A stretch of 64,000 bases of DNA from Zhongshania sp. R06B22 (GCF_040892595.1 NZ_JBFRYB010000001.1:3450392-3514391); one strand, 5' to 3'. Counted from the stretch's first letter, positions 17,855 to 27,385 are shown. The notes: generated by a model not told the origin, from the sequence alone. Made by a program: numbers and translations.

Positions 17855-19159
17855 ATGCTAAACCCCGAAAAACCAAGCCTGCCGCGCGCGCTAATCGTTG
17901 CCGTGCAATTAGACAATGTTAGCGACGTTGAATTTGAGTCTTCATTGGCTGAATTGGGTGATCTGGCAAAGACCTTAGGACTGCAGGTGGTGGGTAAATT
18001 TACCCAAAAGCGTTCGTCTTTCGACTCCACGGCGTATATGGGTGTGGGTAAGCGTGAGGAAATACGCCAATTCTTGGAAGACCAGCAAGATGGTGAGGTG
18101 GAGTATATTCTTGTCGACCATGAAATCTCGCCATCGCAGGCACTCAACCTAGAAAATGAGGTTGCTTGTGAGGTGATGGATCGCACGGTGGTCATACTCG
18201 AGATTTTTCATCGCAATGCCCGCTCACACGCCGCGCGGGTGCAGGTGGAGATTGCGCGCTTGACCTATATGGCACCGCGCCTGCGTGAGGCGGCCAAGCG
18301 CGCCGGCCCACTTGGCAGGCAGCGCAGTGGCACCGGCGGTCGCGGCACCGGGCAGTCGCGCAGCCAAATGGATAGTCGCAAGGTTCGCGACCGGATTGCC
18401 GAGCTCCAAAAAGAGATTGATGCCATGGAAGCGAGACGCGACACCCAGCGGTCTCGGCGTCAAGAACAATCAGGGCTAGAGCAGGTGGCGCTGGTTGGTT
18501 ATACCAACGCCGGCAAATCTACCTTGATGCGCGCATTGACCGGCAGTGACGAGTTAGTGGCCAACCAATTATTTGCTACCCTAGACACCAAGGTACGCAC
18601 CTTGTACCCAGAAAGTGTACCGCGGGTATTAGTGAGCGACACCGTTGGTTTTATCAAGAATTTACCCCACGGCTTGGTTGCCTCATTCAAGTCAACTTTG
18701 GACGAAGCCCTTAGCGCATCACTGCTGCTGCATATTATTGACGCCGGCGACCCCGGCTTTGAGATGCAAATTGAAGTGACCGACAAAGTATTGGCCGAAA
18801 TTGGCGCCGATAGCGTGCCGCGCATTCGGGTGTTTAATAAAATTGACTATCTGCAAGATGAAGCCGCACAAGCACAGCGCAGCGAAGAGCTGCAAGCCAA
18901 GTATCCCGGCTGCATTGTTCTTAGCGCGCACCGCAAGGACGATATAACAGCGCTGCATCAGGCCGTTGTGCATGTTTTCCAACAGCAGCTAATTGAATCG
19001 GAAATCTTTTTACCCTGGTCGGCTCAGGAATTACGCGGCGAAATCTTTGCCTCTAGCGAAGTACTTGAAGAGCGCGCCGACAGCGATGGTGCTTTTTTCC
19101 GCTTCCGCGCTGCACCTGATGTGGTCGCAAGACTATCTGAGCTTGCCGCAGACGCCTAA
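17855..19159 (+). CDS. hflX: Ribosome-associated GTPase HflX
   Basis: HflX binds the 50S subunit and, in E. coli, splits stalled ribosomes under heat stress. The N-terminal HflX domain (SSFDSTAYMGVGKREEI) is followed by the RARSHAARVQVEIARL-type helix and a Gly-rich loop (GTGGRGTGQS, about 159-168). The G domain then has P-loop GYTNAGKS (215-222), the DTVGFIKNLP switch and NKID. The 434-residue length is typical. It is unusual in context: hflX often lies beside hfq and hflKC, while here it is a lone gene, so a second copy elsewhere in the genome is possible. Confidence 0.93.
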   Translation: MLNPEKPSLPRALIVAVQLDNVSDVEFESSLAELGDLAKTLGLQVVGKFTQKRSSFDSTAYMGVGKREEIRQFLEDQQDGEVEYILVDHEISPSQALNLENEVACEVMDRTVVILEIFHRNARSHAARVQVEIARLTYMAPRLREAAKRAGPLGRQRSGTGGRGTGQSRSQMDSRKVRDRIAELQKEIDAMEARRDTQRSRRQEQSGLEQVALVGYTNAGKSTLMRALTGSDELVANQLFATLDTKVRTLYPESVPRVLVSDTVGFIKNLPHGLVASFKSTLDEALSASLLLHIIDAGDPGFEMQIEVTDKVLAEIGADSVPRIRVFNKIDYLQDEAAQAQRSEELQAKYPGCIVLSAHRKDDITALHQAVVHVFQQQLIESEIFLPWSAQELRGEIFASSEVLEERADSDGAFFRFRAAPDVVARLSELAADA

Positions 19160-19268
19160 TGAAGTCGCACCACTGCCGCCAGAACCAAGCCTTAATTCAA
19201 GTTGAGCTGGGGCTTCTAGTGGTATTTGGTCAGCTATTTTATCGCCGTATATCTTCCCACTTAAAAGC

Positions 19269-19298
19269 GTAAGCCCCGCCAGAAGATCTGGAGCTTAC
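19269..19298. terminator. Bidirectional terminator between hflX and methyltransferase
   Basis: GTAAGC (19269-19274) pairs with GCTTAC (19293-19298), and CCAGA/TCTGG with a 3-base loop stacks inside. On the plus strand AACCCTTTTT follows; on the minus strand GCTTTTAA follows. It sits exactly between convergent genes. Confidence 0.6.
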
Positions 19299-19928
19299 TC
19301 AACCCTTTTTAGACACTATCGCTAGCCAAGGTTGCTGCTCTCTAGGCAGTCCTTTGGGCCGGTAGTAATGAGACAGCAGCTCAAAACCCGCATCTTGCAA
19401 ATACCTGCTCGCGACATCAAGTTCCATAAAGTGGCCATATCGCTCGCCAGACCAGCCTTCATCCCTACCCCGCGGATTAGAGCTAAACAAGATACCACCA
19501 ACTCTCAAGCTTGCATGTAATTCAGCAAGGACACGAGGCAGTTCCTGACTGGGTATATGGAACAGCGATGCATTGGCAAATACGGCGTCAAAAGCCAGTG
19601 GCGGTAAATCTAGGGATAGGAAGTCCTGACAGAGAATTTCACAGCCACTGTGCTGTCTGGCCATATCACAGAACTGTGCGCTGCCATCTAGCCCCACGGG
19701 ACGATGGCCTAGGGATTTAAAATAGCCAACATCACGACCGGGGCCGCAGCCAAAATCCAAAACATCCAGACGCTCATCCGGTTCAAACTGGGATAACAAA
19801 GCACGGTAATTTTGCGACACATCGTGATCTTTAGTGCCCTCCCAAAACGATTGGGCCCTGGTATCGTAATGACCCACAGTAGTCTTTTCGATATGCTCAA
19901 GCTGCTCAGTAGACAATTGATTTGGCAT
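19299..19928 (-). CDS. Class I SAM-dependent methyltransferase
   Basis: A 209-residue Rossmann-fold methyltransferase of the Methyltransf_11/25 type. Motif I is VLDFGCGPGRD, motif II includes PVGLDGSAQFCDMA (acidic residue binding SAM ribose), and the post-I AFDAVFANASLFHIP and VGGILFSSNPRG segments follow. No substrate-specific domain is visible, so the target (small molecule or lipid) cannot be named. It is followed in transcription order by the terminator shared with hflX and preceded by a tiny gene 5 bases away, which suggests joint transcription. Confidence 0.85.
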   Translation of the reverse strand: MPNQLSTEQLEHIEKTTVGHYDTRAQSFWEGTKDHDVSQNYRALLSQFEPDERLDVLDFGCGPGRDVGYFKSLGHRPVGLDGSAQFCDMARQHSGCEILCQDFLSLDLPPLAFDAVFANASLFHIPSQELPRVLAELHASLRVGGILFSSNPRGRDEGWSGERYGHFMELDVASRYLQDAGFELLSHYYRPKGLPREQQPWLAIVSKKG

Positions 19929-19933
19929 TAGAC

Positions 19934-20104
19934 TTAGTCTTTCTTTTCAATGGTGATTGAGAGATTCTTCGTGGAACCGGCATACCATTTTTGCACATAT
20001 AGCGAGCCGACTATCGGTGCCTGGCCATCAACTGGAACTTCCTTATAACGCACGCTGTTTTTGGTTTCTTTTTCAAACTCAAAATTGACGGTAATAGACG
20101 ACAT
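19934..20104 (-). CDS. Small conserved protein of 56 residues
   Basis: This short frame reads MSSITVNFEFEKETKNSVRY at its start, continues with a PIVGSLYVQKWYAG segment and ends with a LSITIEKKD strand. The alternating pattern suggests a small beta-sheet protein. From memory it resembles a widespread uncharacterised bacterial family with the FEFEKETKNxVRY and GxLYVQKW signatures. The ATG has an AGGA ribosome site eight to nine bases upstream. It ends five bases before the methyltransferase start on the same strand, so the two are probably co-transcribed. Function unknown. Confidence 0.8.
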   Translation of the reverse strand: MSSITVNFEFEKETKNSVRYKEVPVDGQAPIVGSLYVQKWYAGSTKNLSITIEKKD

Positions 20105-20346
20105 AAAAATTCCTGCAAAACGAAGTGGGTATATGGAGACCGCTATTGTGGGGGCTCAGCAGCGGCTTAACAACAAGGTCCTCACAGTGCGCGGGACAGC
20201 ACAGCATGCAAAGCTAAGCAGGCACATTTAAGTTTTGAGTACGCTAAAGTCGAGAAGCCCTAATTGGGTCAGCGCTATTGGCCAGCAGCTCACACGATAT
20301 CCATGAGCTGGCAGAAGAGGCAAAGCTTAGGTTTTGTACCAAGCCA

Positions 20347-21273
20347 TCATTTGGCTATTTGTGAAGACAGACCTTTTGTCACATGTTCGCGAAAAGCCAT
20401 CGCTGCATTTGAAACGTGCTTTCCTTTGGGTAATACCCAATACCAGCTATTGGGTATTGGGAAGTCTTTTACTGGTAGCTCGATAAGATTACCCAGAGCC
20501 ATATGACTTAGGGCATGCTGACTAATAATGGAGATACCCAAACCCGCCATCACCGATTCTTTTATCGCTTCGTTGCTAGCAATGGTAATTGGGCTTTGCA
20601 TTTCCATCCCATTTTGTCTGAAAAAAGCTTCAATGGCATATCGGGTGCCCGAGCCTTTTTCGCGCATCAGTAAACGCTCACCATGGAGCTCACTCCATAA
20701 GATAGATTGTTTATCTTTTAGGCGGTGATCTTGCTTTGCTATTACCACTAGAGGGTTTTTGGTTATGAAATCAGTGGTGATATCTAACTCTCTCGGCGGG
20801 TTACTAAATACATACAAGTCATCTAGATTCTGCTTTAAGCGCTGAATGATTTCGGCGCGATTACCTACTTGAAATTCAGGCTCAATATTAGGATATGCCT
20901 GGCAAAACTCCCCAAGTAAATTTGGAATCAGATACTTAGCCGTCGTCACAACGCTAATTTTTAAACGCCCTACAGATAAGCCGGCCCTTGCTGCCAGAGC
21001 CATCTCCAAGTTATCCATAACATCAAACATAGAGCGTGTTGCGTCAAGCACCTCACGACCGGTATCGGTTAAATAGAGTTTTTTGGAGACCAGTTCGAAT
21101 AATTGACAATCCAATGCCTGAGCTAACTTTGCGATTTGCGTCGACACGGTTGGCTGAGCGAGATGCAATGCCTGCGCCGCCAAGGTAACACTGGAGTATT
21201 CGGCCACCGCCATAAAAATCTCAAGCTGGCGAAAGGTAGTTTGCCTCGTATGTAAACGACGGGTCCAAGTCAT
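20347..21273 (-). CDS. LysR-family regulator (CbbR-like)
   Basis: This LysR-type regulator has an N-terminal winged helix-turn-helix (TFRQLEIFMAVAEYSSVTLAAQALHLAQPTVS region) and a periplasmic-binding-like effector domain. The stretch RLKISVVTTAKYLIPNLLGEF and the NLDDLYVF segment are hallmarks of CbbR-type regulators, which sense central-carbon or redox metabolites. The start is uncertain: the ATG used here gives 308 residues, and an in-frame ATG ten codons upstream has no better ribosome site. It is transcribed divergently from an isocitrate dehydrogenase gene 202 bases away, the usual arrangement for a regulator and its target. Confidence 0.9.
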   Translation of the reverse strand: MTWTRRLHTRQTTFRQLEIFMAVAEYSSVTLAAQALHLAQPTVSTQIAKLAQALDCQLFELVSKKLYLTDTGREVLDATRSMFDVMDNLEMALAARAGLSVGRLKISVVTTAKYLIPNLLGEFCQAYPNIEPEFQVGNRAEIIQRLKQNLDDLYVFSNPPRELDITTDFITKNPLVVIAKQDHRLKDKQSILWSELHGERLLMREKGSGTRYAIEAFFRQNGMEMQSPITIASNEAIKESVMAGLGISIISQHALSHMALGNLIELPVKDFPIPNSWYWVLPKGKHVSNAAMAFREHVTKGLSSQIAK

Positions 21274-21475
21274 ATATCTACTAAAGCCTATGCATAAAAA
21301 CAATGTAATCTATTATTAACTATGGAATATATCATTACAATCTTATCTGACTTAACTAAGCCCTTAAGTGCTAGCCATCGCTAGGCTCGGCTCGCCTTCA
21401 GGATCTTAGCTCAGTGCGCAAGGCCGCATTAGATGACTACATGCTCTTGCTACAAACATTAATGATGGAGTTTTT

Positions 21476-22918
21476 ATGACGCACCCTATTGTTCCTATCA
21501 CAGTCGCTTTTGGTGACGGTATTGGCCCTGAGATTATGGAAGCAACCCTGAAGGTCTTAGACGCCGCCGGGGCGAAAATCGCACCTGAAGCTATAGAAAT
21601 AGGCGAAAAAGTCTATTTGAGCGGACAAACAAACGGCATTCAAGCGAGCTCGTGGGAGTCGCTGAGGAGAACTAAGGTTTTCCTAAAAGCGCCCATCACC
21701 ACCCCGCAAGGTGGCGGCTATAAAAGCCTAAACGTCAGCATGCGCAAAGCGCTGGGTCTATACGCCAATATTCGCCCATGCATCTCCTACGCGCCCTTTG
21801 TAAAAACCAAGCACCCGATTATGGATTTGGTGATAGTGCGAGAAAACGAAGAAGATTTGTATGCCGGTATTGAACATAGACAGACTGAGGACGTTTATCA
21901 GTGCCTAAAGCTCATTACGCGACCTGGTTGTGAGCGCATTGTCCGCTATGCCTTCGAATACGCAAAGCAGCAAAACCGTAAGCGAGTAACCTGCTTTGTT
22001 AAAGACAATATCATGAAGCTGACCGACGGCCTGTTTCATCAAATCTTTAACGATATCGCCGCAGAGTACCCCGACATTCAGCATGACAGCATGATTGTCG
22101 ACATTGGCGCTGCCAGAATCGCCGATACGCCAGAGGATTTCGATGTTCTCGTTATGCCAAATCTCTATGGTGACATCATTTCTGACATCGCAGCTCAAAT
22201 TGCAGGGTCAGTAGGCATGGCTGGTTCAGCAAATATTGGCGACCAATGTGCCATGTTTGAGGCAATTCATGGCTCAGCGCCTGATATTTCCGGAAAAAAT
22301 ATCGCCAACCCGTCGGCCTTATTGCACGGCGCCATTCAGATGCTGGTGCATATCGGCCAAAATGATATTGCTGAAAAAATTCACCACGCTTGGCTAGCCA
22401 CACTTGAGCAGGGCTTTCATACCGCCGATATTTATGAGGAAGGTAGGAGCAAAGTGTTATTGGGCACCGCCGAGTTTGCCAATGCCGTCATTGCCAATTT
22501 AGGTCAATCACCAAAGCAACTTAAAGCCCCTTCATATGAGGGCAGCAAACCCCTCAAATTACCGGTAGTTGGATACAAGAAACCCTGCGAAAAAGAGTTA
22601 GTTGGAATTGATATCTTTCTGCAATGGCAGGACGGCATACCCAAGACGCTCGGCGATAAACTCGTGAGGCATGGCACATCGGAACTGGAGTTAAAGTTAA
22701 TTACTAATCGCGGCGTGAAGGTATGGCCCGACGGCTTCCCTGAAACCTATTGTGTGGACCATTGGCGCTGCCGCTTTATGTCCCCCACCATGCAATTAAG
22801 CTTTGATGAAATACTTAATGTCCAATCGCGTCTTCATGAAGCGGGGTTTGACGTCGTCAAAACCGAGAATCTCTATAACTTTAATGGTCAACCGGGGTAT
22901 GCCGCAGTGCATGGTTAA
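21476..22918 (+). CDS. NADP-type isocitrate dehydrogenase with C-terminal extension
   Basis: This enzyme of the isocitrate/isopropylmalate dehydrogenase superfamily decarboxylates isocitrate to 2-oxoglutarate. Visible motifs are FGDGIGPEIM, the substrate-binding LNVSMRKALGLYANIRP, VRENEEDLYAGIEHRQT, VKDNIMKLTDG, the metal-binding DIISDIAAQIAGSVG and the nucleotide region EAIHGSAPDISGKNIANP. At 480 residues it carries a C-terminal domain of about 140 residues beyond the core, as in the Thermus-like 480-500-residue IDH group, rather than the 416-residue E. coli type. It is divergent from a CbbR-like regulator, which may control it. Confidence 0.9.
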   Translation: MTHPIVPITVAFGDGIGPEIMEATLKVLDAAGAKIAPEAIEIGEKVYLSGQTNGIQASSWESLRRTKVFLKAPITTPQGGGYKSLNVSMRKALGLYANIRPCISYAPFVKTKHPIMDLVIVRENEEDLYAGIEHRQTEDVYQCLKLITRPGCERIVRYAFEYAKQQNRKRVTCFVKDNIMKLTDGLFHQIFNDIAAEYPDIQHDSMIVDIGAARIADTPEDFDVLVMPNLYGDIISDIAAQIAGSVGMAGSANIGDQCAMFEAIHGSAPDISGKNIANPSALLHGAIQMLVHIGQNDIAEKIHHAWLATLEQGFHTADIYEEGRSKVLLGTAEFANAVIANLGQSPKQLKAPSYEGSKPLKLPVVGYKKPCEKELVGIDIFLQWQDGIPKTLGDKLVRHGTSELELKLITNRGVKVWPDGFPETYCVDHWRCRFMSPTMQLSFDEILNVQSRLHEAGFDVVKTENLYNFNGQPGYAAVHG

Positions 22919-23499
22919 GTTGCTCAGTAGACCATTTCAACAGAAAAACTTTTTATAGAAGAGCCTCTATAAGAAATCAACAGGCTCTCAAGTCACTGCA
23001 TATGCAAGATTTGAGAGCTTTAACATCATTAGCCTCAATAATTACACCTACTTTGAGTTAACTACAAACCCAGCCCAGACGCCTGGATAAGACGCCTAGA
23101 CCGCAAAGTAAATATGTTGCTTTACGCAGCCCATGGAAGTAACGTGTATTTCAAATAAAAATGCTTAAGCTAGGCTTCCAAGTTGTCATCACAGGCTTTC
23201 CACACACATTATAAAAATGACGTGAGATCATACTCATAGAGAGTTGTGAAATTAGCCAAGGGTGAACTCCAAATGCTAAAAACCAGAAAATTAAGTATTT
23301 ATTTTCTGCTTATAAACGATCTCACCCGATAGAAATTTATATCTGTAAATATTAGCCCGCACAGAATATAAATATCATGAGTCAAATAATAATATAAAAA
23401 TATCTTAAATTAAAGACGAGATTATTAGTAAACGAGTATTAGCATCGCCCGACACCACTAATCTTGCGTTAATTCAAACAGCCAAATAACGAGCATGCA
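22919..23499. other. AT-rich gene-free gap
   Basis: No coding sequence is visible in 581 bases; the last 250 bases are clearly more AT-rich than the flanks. A weak hairpin AGAGCCT/AGGCTCT (22960-22988) follows the isocitrate dehydrogenase and may contribute to termination. The AT-rich part probably holds the promoter of the HD-domain gene and marks the left edge of the accessory region. Confidence 0.45.
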
Positions 23500-24075
23500 A
23501 TGAAGACATCATTTTCAAGAATATCGGAAAGTTCAGCCGACGACTGGAAGCTGATCATGAACGAACAGCTAAGGTATATCTCAAAATTACCCGATCGCAT
23601 TTTAACTCACTTAGAACTATTGAGGGGCGACTACGGCGGCTTCCCTATAGATCGATTAGAGCACTGCTTACAAACTGCGAACCTGGCAGCAGAAGCAGGT
23701 GAGGACGAGGAATATATTGTTTGCGCCTTGCTGCACGATATCGGGGACACACTGGGCAGTGCCAATCACGCAGATGTGTCGGCGGCTATTTTACAGCCCT
23801 TTGTAAGTGAGGCGAATCATTGGATGATAAAGCATCACGCCATATTCCAAGGCTATAATTTCTTTCACCTACTAGGTATGGATCGCAATATGCGCGACCA
23901 ATACCGAGACTGCGAACACTTTGACCGCACCGCCAAATTTATTGAAATGTATGATAATCCGGCCTTTGACAACAAGGCCCCTAAAATCCCCTTGGCGTCA
24001 TTTGAACCTATGATAAGAAGAGTATTCTGCGAGCCAAAGAACAGCATGTACAAAAAAGCTTTTGGTTTTGAATAG
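23500..24075 (+). CDS. HD-domain phosphohydrolase (COG4341-like)
   Basis: A 191-residue HD-superfamily protein. Candidate metal ligands are His55 (DRLEHCLQTA), the His79-Asp80 pair (LLHDIGD), His90 (ANHADVSAA), His112/113 (IKHHAIFQGY) and Asp142 (HFDRTAKF). The GGFPIDRLEH and IKHHAIFQGYNFFHLLG stretches are typical of the predicted HD phosphohydrolases related to the PhnZ/MIOX mixed-valent di-iron oxygenases. It could be a phosphohydrolase or such an oxygenase; sequence alone does not decide. Codon use is more AT-rich than the housekeeping genes. It precedes the monooxygenase-esterase gene by 117 bases. Confidence 0.82.
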   Translation: MKTSFSRISESSADDWKLIMNEQLRYISKLPDRILTHLELLRGDYGGFPIDRLEHCLQTANLAAEAGEDEEYIVCALLHDIGDTLGSANHADVSAAILQPFVSEANHWMIKHHAIFQGYNFFHLLGMDRNMRDQYRDCEHFDRTAKFIEMYDNPAFDNKAPKIPLASFEPMIRRVFCEPKNSMYKKAFGFE

Positions 24076-24192
24076 CAAAAAAGAATAACAATACGTTGAC
24101 AAACTCAGTATTTAAATAACTTAGACCGCGTCTCAGGCGGCAGGAAATCGCTTTTACACTGCTTATTATTTTGCAACGACCAACAGGGGAAT

Positions 24193-26811
24193 GTGATGAG
24201 GGATATCAATACCATCGATGTTGACGTGGTCATCGTCGGCGCCGGATTCGCGGGCATGTATCAATTAGTGCAAATGCGACGCGCTGGGCTATCTGCGGTG
24301 GTGCTCGAGACAGCCGATGACGTTGGCGGCACTTGGTACTGGAATCGCTACCCCGGCGCCCGCTGCGACATTCTGACGGTCGACTATTCCTACAGCTGGG
24401 ACCCCGAACTTGAGAAAGATTGGATCTGGTCAGAACGCTATGCGACCCAGCCGGAGATTCTCCGTTACGCACAATTCGTCGCCGACAAGCACGACCTCCG
24501 CCGCGACATTCGCTTCAACACCAAGGTGACCTCGGCGCAGTGGAATAGCGATGCCAAACGCTGGCGCATTCATACTGACAGCGGCAATGATGTCACCGCG
24601 CAGTTCTACGTGATGGCGACCGGCTGCCTGTCGATGCCCAAGGTTCCCGATATTGAGGGCACTGACCGCTTCAATGGCGAGGTCTACTTCACCAATAGCT
24701 GGCCCCACGACGGCGTCGACTTTAGCGGCAAGCGCGTCGCCGTGATTGGCACTGGTTCGTCTGGTATTCAATCAATCCCGATTATCGCATCACAGGCCGA
24801 TCAGCTCACGGTATTCCAGCGGACGCCCAACTTCTCGGTCCCTGCACATAACGGCCCGATAGCCGACGAGCGACTCGTCGCGTATCGCCAAGATCCTGCG
24901 GCCTACCGCGAGGAAGCCCGTCACTCCGGCATAGGCGTGCCCACCACGCCGGCTGATGTCAGCGCCCTTGAAGTATCACCGCAAGAACGTGAGGCGACCT
25001 ACGAAGAGGTCTGGCAACGCGGTGAGCTCGCTCACCTACTAGAGCCTTATAACGACTTAAGAATCAGCGCCGAATCGAACGACACGATACGCTGCTTTAT
25101 CCACAATAAGATCCGCGAGATCGTAAAAGACCCCGAGGTCGCCGAGCTGCTGTGCCCCACCAACCATTACTTTGCCACCAAGCGCCCCTGCCTAGACTCT
25201 GGCTACTACGCCACCTACAACTTGCCGCAGGTTCGCCTCGTGGATTTGCAGAAGCAGCCTATTGAGACCATCACCGAGTCCGGCATCAACATTGTGAACC
25301 CCGCAATTAGCGCCAAGGAAAAGACCGAGTCGATGGCCTTCGATGCCATTGTCTTTGCCACCGGCTTTGATGCAATGACCGGCGCAATCGTCGGTGTCGA
25401 CATCACCGGTCGCAACGGTGAATCACTTCGGGACGCTTGGGCGCATGGCCCGCAGACCTATCTCGGGCTAATGACCGTCGGCTTCCCTAATCTGTTTATG
25501 ATCACCGGTCCGGGCAGCCCGTCGGTGCTGTCCAATATGATGGTATCGATAGAGCAGCACGTCGATCTGATCACTGACACCATCAAGCACCTTCGCGCCA
25601 ACGGTGTCGACACTATCGAGCCGACGGAGCTAGCGCAAAGACGGTGGGTGCAGCACAGCAACGAGATCGCCGATTTGACCCTGCTACCCACGGCAAACTC
25701 CTGGTATATGGGTGCCAATGTGCCGGGTAAGCCGCAGGTCTTCCTGCCCTACCCCGGCGGCGTCGGCGAATACCGCAAGATTTGTGAAGAGATGGTGACG
25801 CGGGGCTACCTGGGGTTTGCGCTCACCGGTGCAGATGGAACGCAAAGCAACGATGGTGTCATCCGGCCCTTGAAGCCTGACGTGCAAGAGCTGCTATCAA
25901 TCATGGCGGAGATGGCACTCCCGCCACTAGAAACCATGGGCGTGGAGGGTGCTCGGGCATTTATGGAAGCCTCCGGAGCGAATATGCCACCCGGCCCCGA
26001 TGTCGGGGAGATCATCGACGGCACGCTGCCGGGCGCTGACGGCACACCGCTGGCCTACCGCCTATATCGGCCGGCAACTGCCGGACCGCACCCAATGGTC
26101 GCCTATTATCACGGTGGTGGCTGGGTAGTGGGCAGCGCCACCTCAGACGATCCCCTGTGTCGCTACCTGTGTGTTAAATCCGACTCGATCATTATATCGG
26201 TAAACTACCGCCACGCCCCTGAGGCGCGTTTCCCAGCCGCAGCCGATGACGGCCTGGCCGCGGCAAACTGGATTAGCGACCACGCCGAAGAACTCGGTGG
26301 TAAGCCCGGGCAACTATCCGTCGCCGGATGGAGCGCCGGTGCAAATATCGCGGCAGTGACCACGCAGCAGGCAAAGTTGGCTGGGGCGCCCGTAATTACC
26401 GGCCAGGTACTCTTAAACCCAGCCACCGACGCGAGTACCGTGCGCCAGTCGCATATCGACAACGCCGAGGGCTATGTACTGACGACGTCCCTTATGAACT
26501 GGTTCTGTGATCAGTACTGCGACCCAGCTGACCGTATCAATCCAAAGGCATCTCCACTGCTTGCCGACACCCTGTCAGGCCTGCCGCCGACACTGGTAAT
26601 CACCTGTGAGTTCGATCCGCTGCGTGATGAGGGTGACGCCTACGCCGAGGCTCTGGCCGCCGCCGGCGTTCAGGTACAACACCTGCAGTGTCCCGGCCAG
26701 ACCCACACCGCAATCCCCGCTGTCGATGCCATGGTGACATCAGAGTATGCCCGAGTGGCGATGGCCGATGCACTGCGCAGGTTTTCTAGCGCAGTAGTCG
26801 TTCATCACTAA
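24193..26811 (+). CDS. Fusion of Baeyer-Villiger-type flavin monooxygenase and HSL-family esterase
   Basis: This is a single 872-residue frame with two enzymes. Residues 1 to about 540 are a class B flavin monooxygenase: FAD site GAGFAG (16-21), [20 protein letters not shown] site GTGSSG (186-191) and the C-terminal VFATGFDA and [11 protein letters not shown] blocks. Residues about 570-872 are an alpha/beta hydrolase of the hormone-sensitive-lipase type: oxyanion HGGGW (His640), nucleophile Ser714 in GWSAG, Asp808 and His838. A Baeyer-Villiger enzyme makes an ester or lactone from a ketone, which the esterase could hydrolyse at once. The fingerprint FxGxxxHxxxWP reads [12 protein letters not shown] (160-171), with Phe166 where the family His is expected. 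A strong terminator follows. The substrate is unknown. Confidence 0.9.
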   Translation: MMRDINTIDVDVVIVGAGFAGMYQLVQMRRAGLSAVVLETADDVGGTWYWNRYPGARCDILTVDYSYSWDPELEKDWIWSERYATQPEILRYAQFVADKHDLRRDIRFNTKVTSAQWNSDAKRWRIHTDSGNDVTAQFYVMATGCLSMPKVPDIEGTDRFNGEVYFTNSWPHDGVDFSGKRVAVIGTGSSGIQSIPIIASQADQLTVFQRTPNFSVPAHNGPIADERLVAYRQDPAAYREEARHSGIGVPTTPADVSALEVSPQEREATYEEVWQRGELAHLLEPYNDLRISAESNDTIRCFIHNKIREIVKDPEVAELLCPTNHYFATKRPCLDSGYYATYNLPQVRLVDLQKQPIETITESGINIVNPAISAKEKTESMAFDAIVFATGFDAMTGAIVGVDITGRNGESLRDAWAHGPQTYLGLMTVGFPNLFMITGPGSPSVLSNMMVSIEQHVDLITDTIKHLRANGVDTIEPTELAQRRWVQHSNEIADLTLLPTANSWYMGANVPGKPQVFLPYPGGVGEYRKICEEMVTRGYLGFALTGADGTQSNDGVIRPLKPDVQELLSIMAEMALPPLETMGVEGARAFMEASGANMPPGPDVGEIIDGTLPGADGTPLAYRLYRPATAGPHPMVAYYHGGGWVVGSATSDDPLCRYLCVKSDSIIISVNYRHAPEARFPAAADDGLAAANWISDHAEELGGKPGQLSVAGWSAGANIAAVTTQQAKLAGAPVITGQVLLNPATDASTVRQSHIDNAEGYVLTTSLMNWFCDQYCDPADRINPKASPLLADTLSGLPPTLVITCEFDPLRDEGDAYAEALAAAGVQVQHLQCPGQTHTAIPAVDAMVTSEYARVAMADALRRFSSAVVVHH

Positions 26812-26858
26812 GACTGGTATTACAACCGCGACGGAGATCACTAGCGTTAAAAAGGGCC

Positions 26859-26888
26859 GCGGGAGTTGTGGAGACTCCCGCTGTTTTT
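26859..26888 (+). terminator. Intrinsic terminator after the monooxygenase-esterase gene
   Basis: Stem GCGGGAGT/ACTCCCGC of 8 bp with a 7-base loop, followed by TGTTTTT. It lies 47 bases after the stop codon and is a classic Rho-independent terminator. Confidence 0.85.
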
Positions 26889-26962
26889 AACCGTTAATCA
26901 GCGATGTAAAGCGTAGCTATAACTTGCCACCTTATGTGTTCATAGATACGGAGATCAAATAC

Positions 26963-27385
26963 ATGGAAGAAGAATGCGGCCTTAACTCTGTCACGACTAC
27001 AAGTCTAGCCGAGACTGAGGAAACTTCATTTTCGCCATGGGTAAAAGCTATGGGACTGACAGAGCTAACTCTTGGAGAGAACAGCGCATCAGGCCTGCTT
27101 CCTCAAGATAGCAGTTTACAGCGAGCTAATGGCGCCATTTGCGGCCAGGCAATAATGGCAGCCATAGACACAATAGTGGCACTGGCTATTTCAACTGGAG
27201 AGAAAGTATCAAAAGGTACAGCACGCCAGAATACGCAATTCCTCAGGCCTGCAATAGGCGAAGACCTCCGCATTGAGTCGAACGTCATAAAATTCGGACG
27301 GACGATAGCTTACGCCGAAACCCACGTATATTTTGCCAAGTCAGGCAAACTAGTAGCACACTCTACAAATGAGTTCGTTTATTGA
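26963..27385 (+). CDS. Hotdog-fold thioesterase (PaaI-like)
   Basis: A 140-residue hotdog-fold protein, likely hydrolysing an acyl-CoA thioester. The SLQRANGAICGQAIMAAIDTI segment corresponds to the family's N/D-G-G-helix catalytic region, followed by the TARQNTQFLRPAIGEDLRIE strand pair and the YAETHVYFAKSGKLVAHST end. The ATG chosen has a GGAG nine bases upstream; the frame is open further upstream to a TTG. It follows the strong terminator of the monooxygenase-esterase gene, so it is its own transcript. It may clear acyl-CoA products of the nearby catabolic genes (inference). Confidence 0.78.
   Translation: MEEECGLNSVTTTSLAETEETSFSPWVKAMGLTELTLGENSASGLLPQDSSLQRANGAICGQAIMAAIDTIVALAISTGEKVSKGTARQNTQFLRPAIGEDLRIESNVIKFGRTIAYAETHVYFAKSGKLVAHSTNEFVY

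Noticed and set aside
25684..26045. Minus-strand frames inside the monooxygenase-esterase gene
   Set aside because: They are shadows of a GC-rich coding frame whose catalytic motifs are intact on the plus strand.
26924..26962. Upstream TTG start of the thioesterase
   Set aside because: The ATG at 26963 has a GGAG nine bases upstream and gives a normal hotdog N-terminus; the TTG has no ribosome site.
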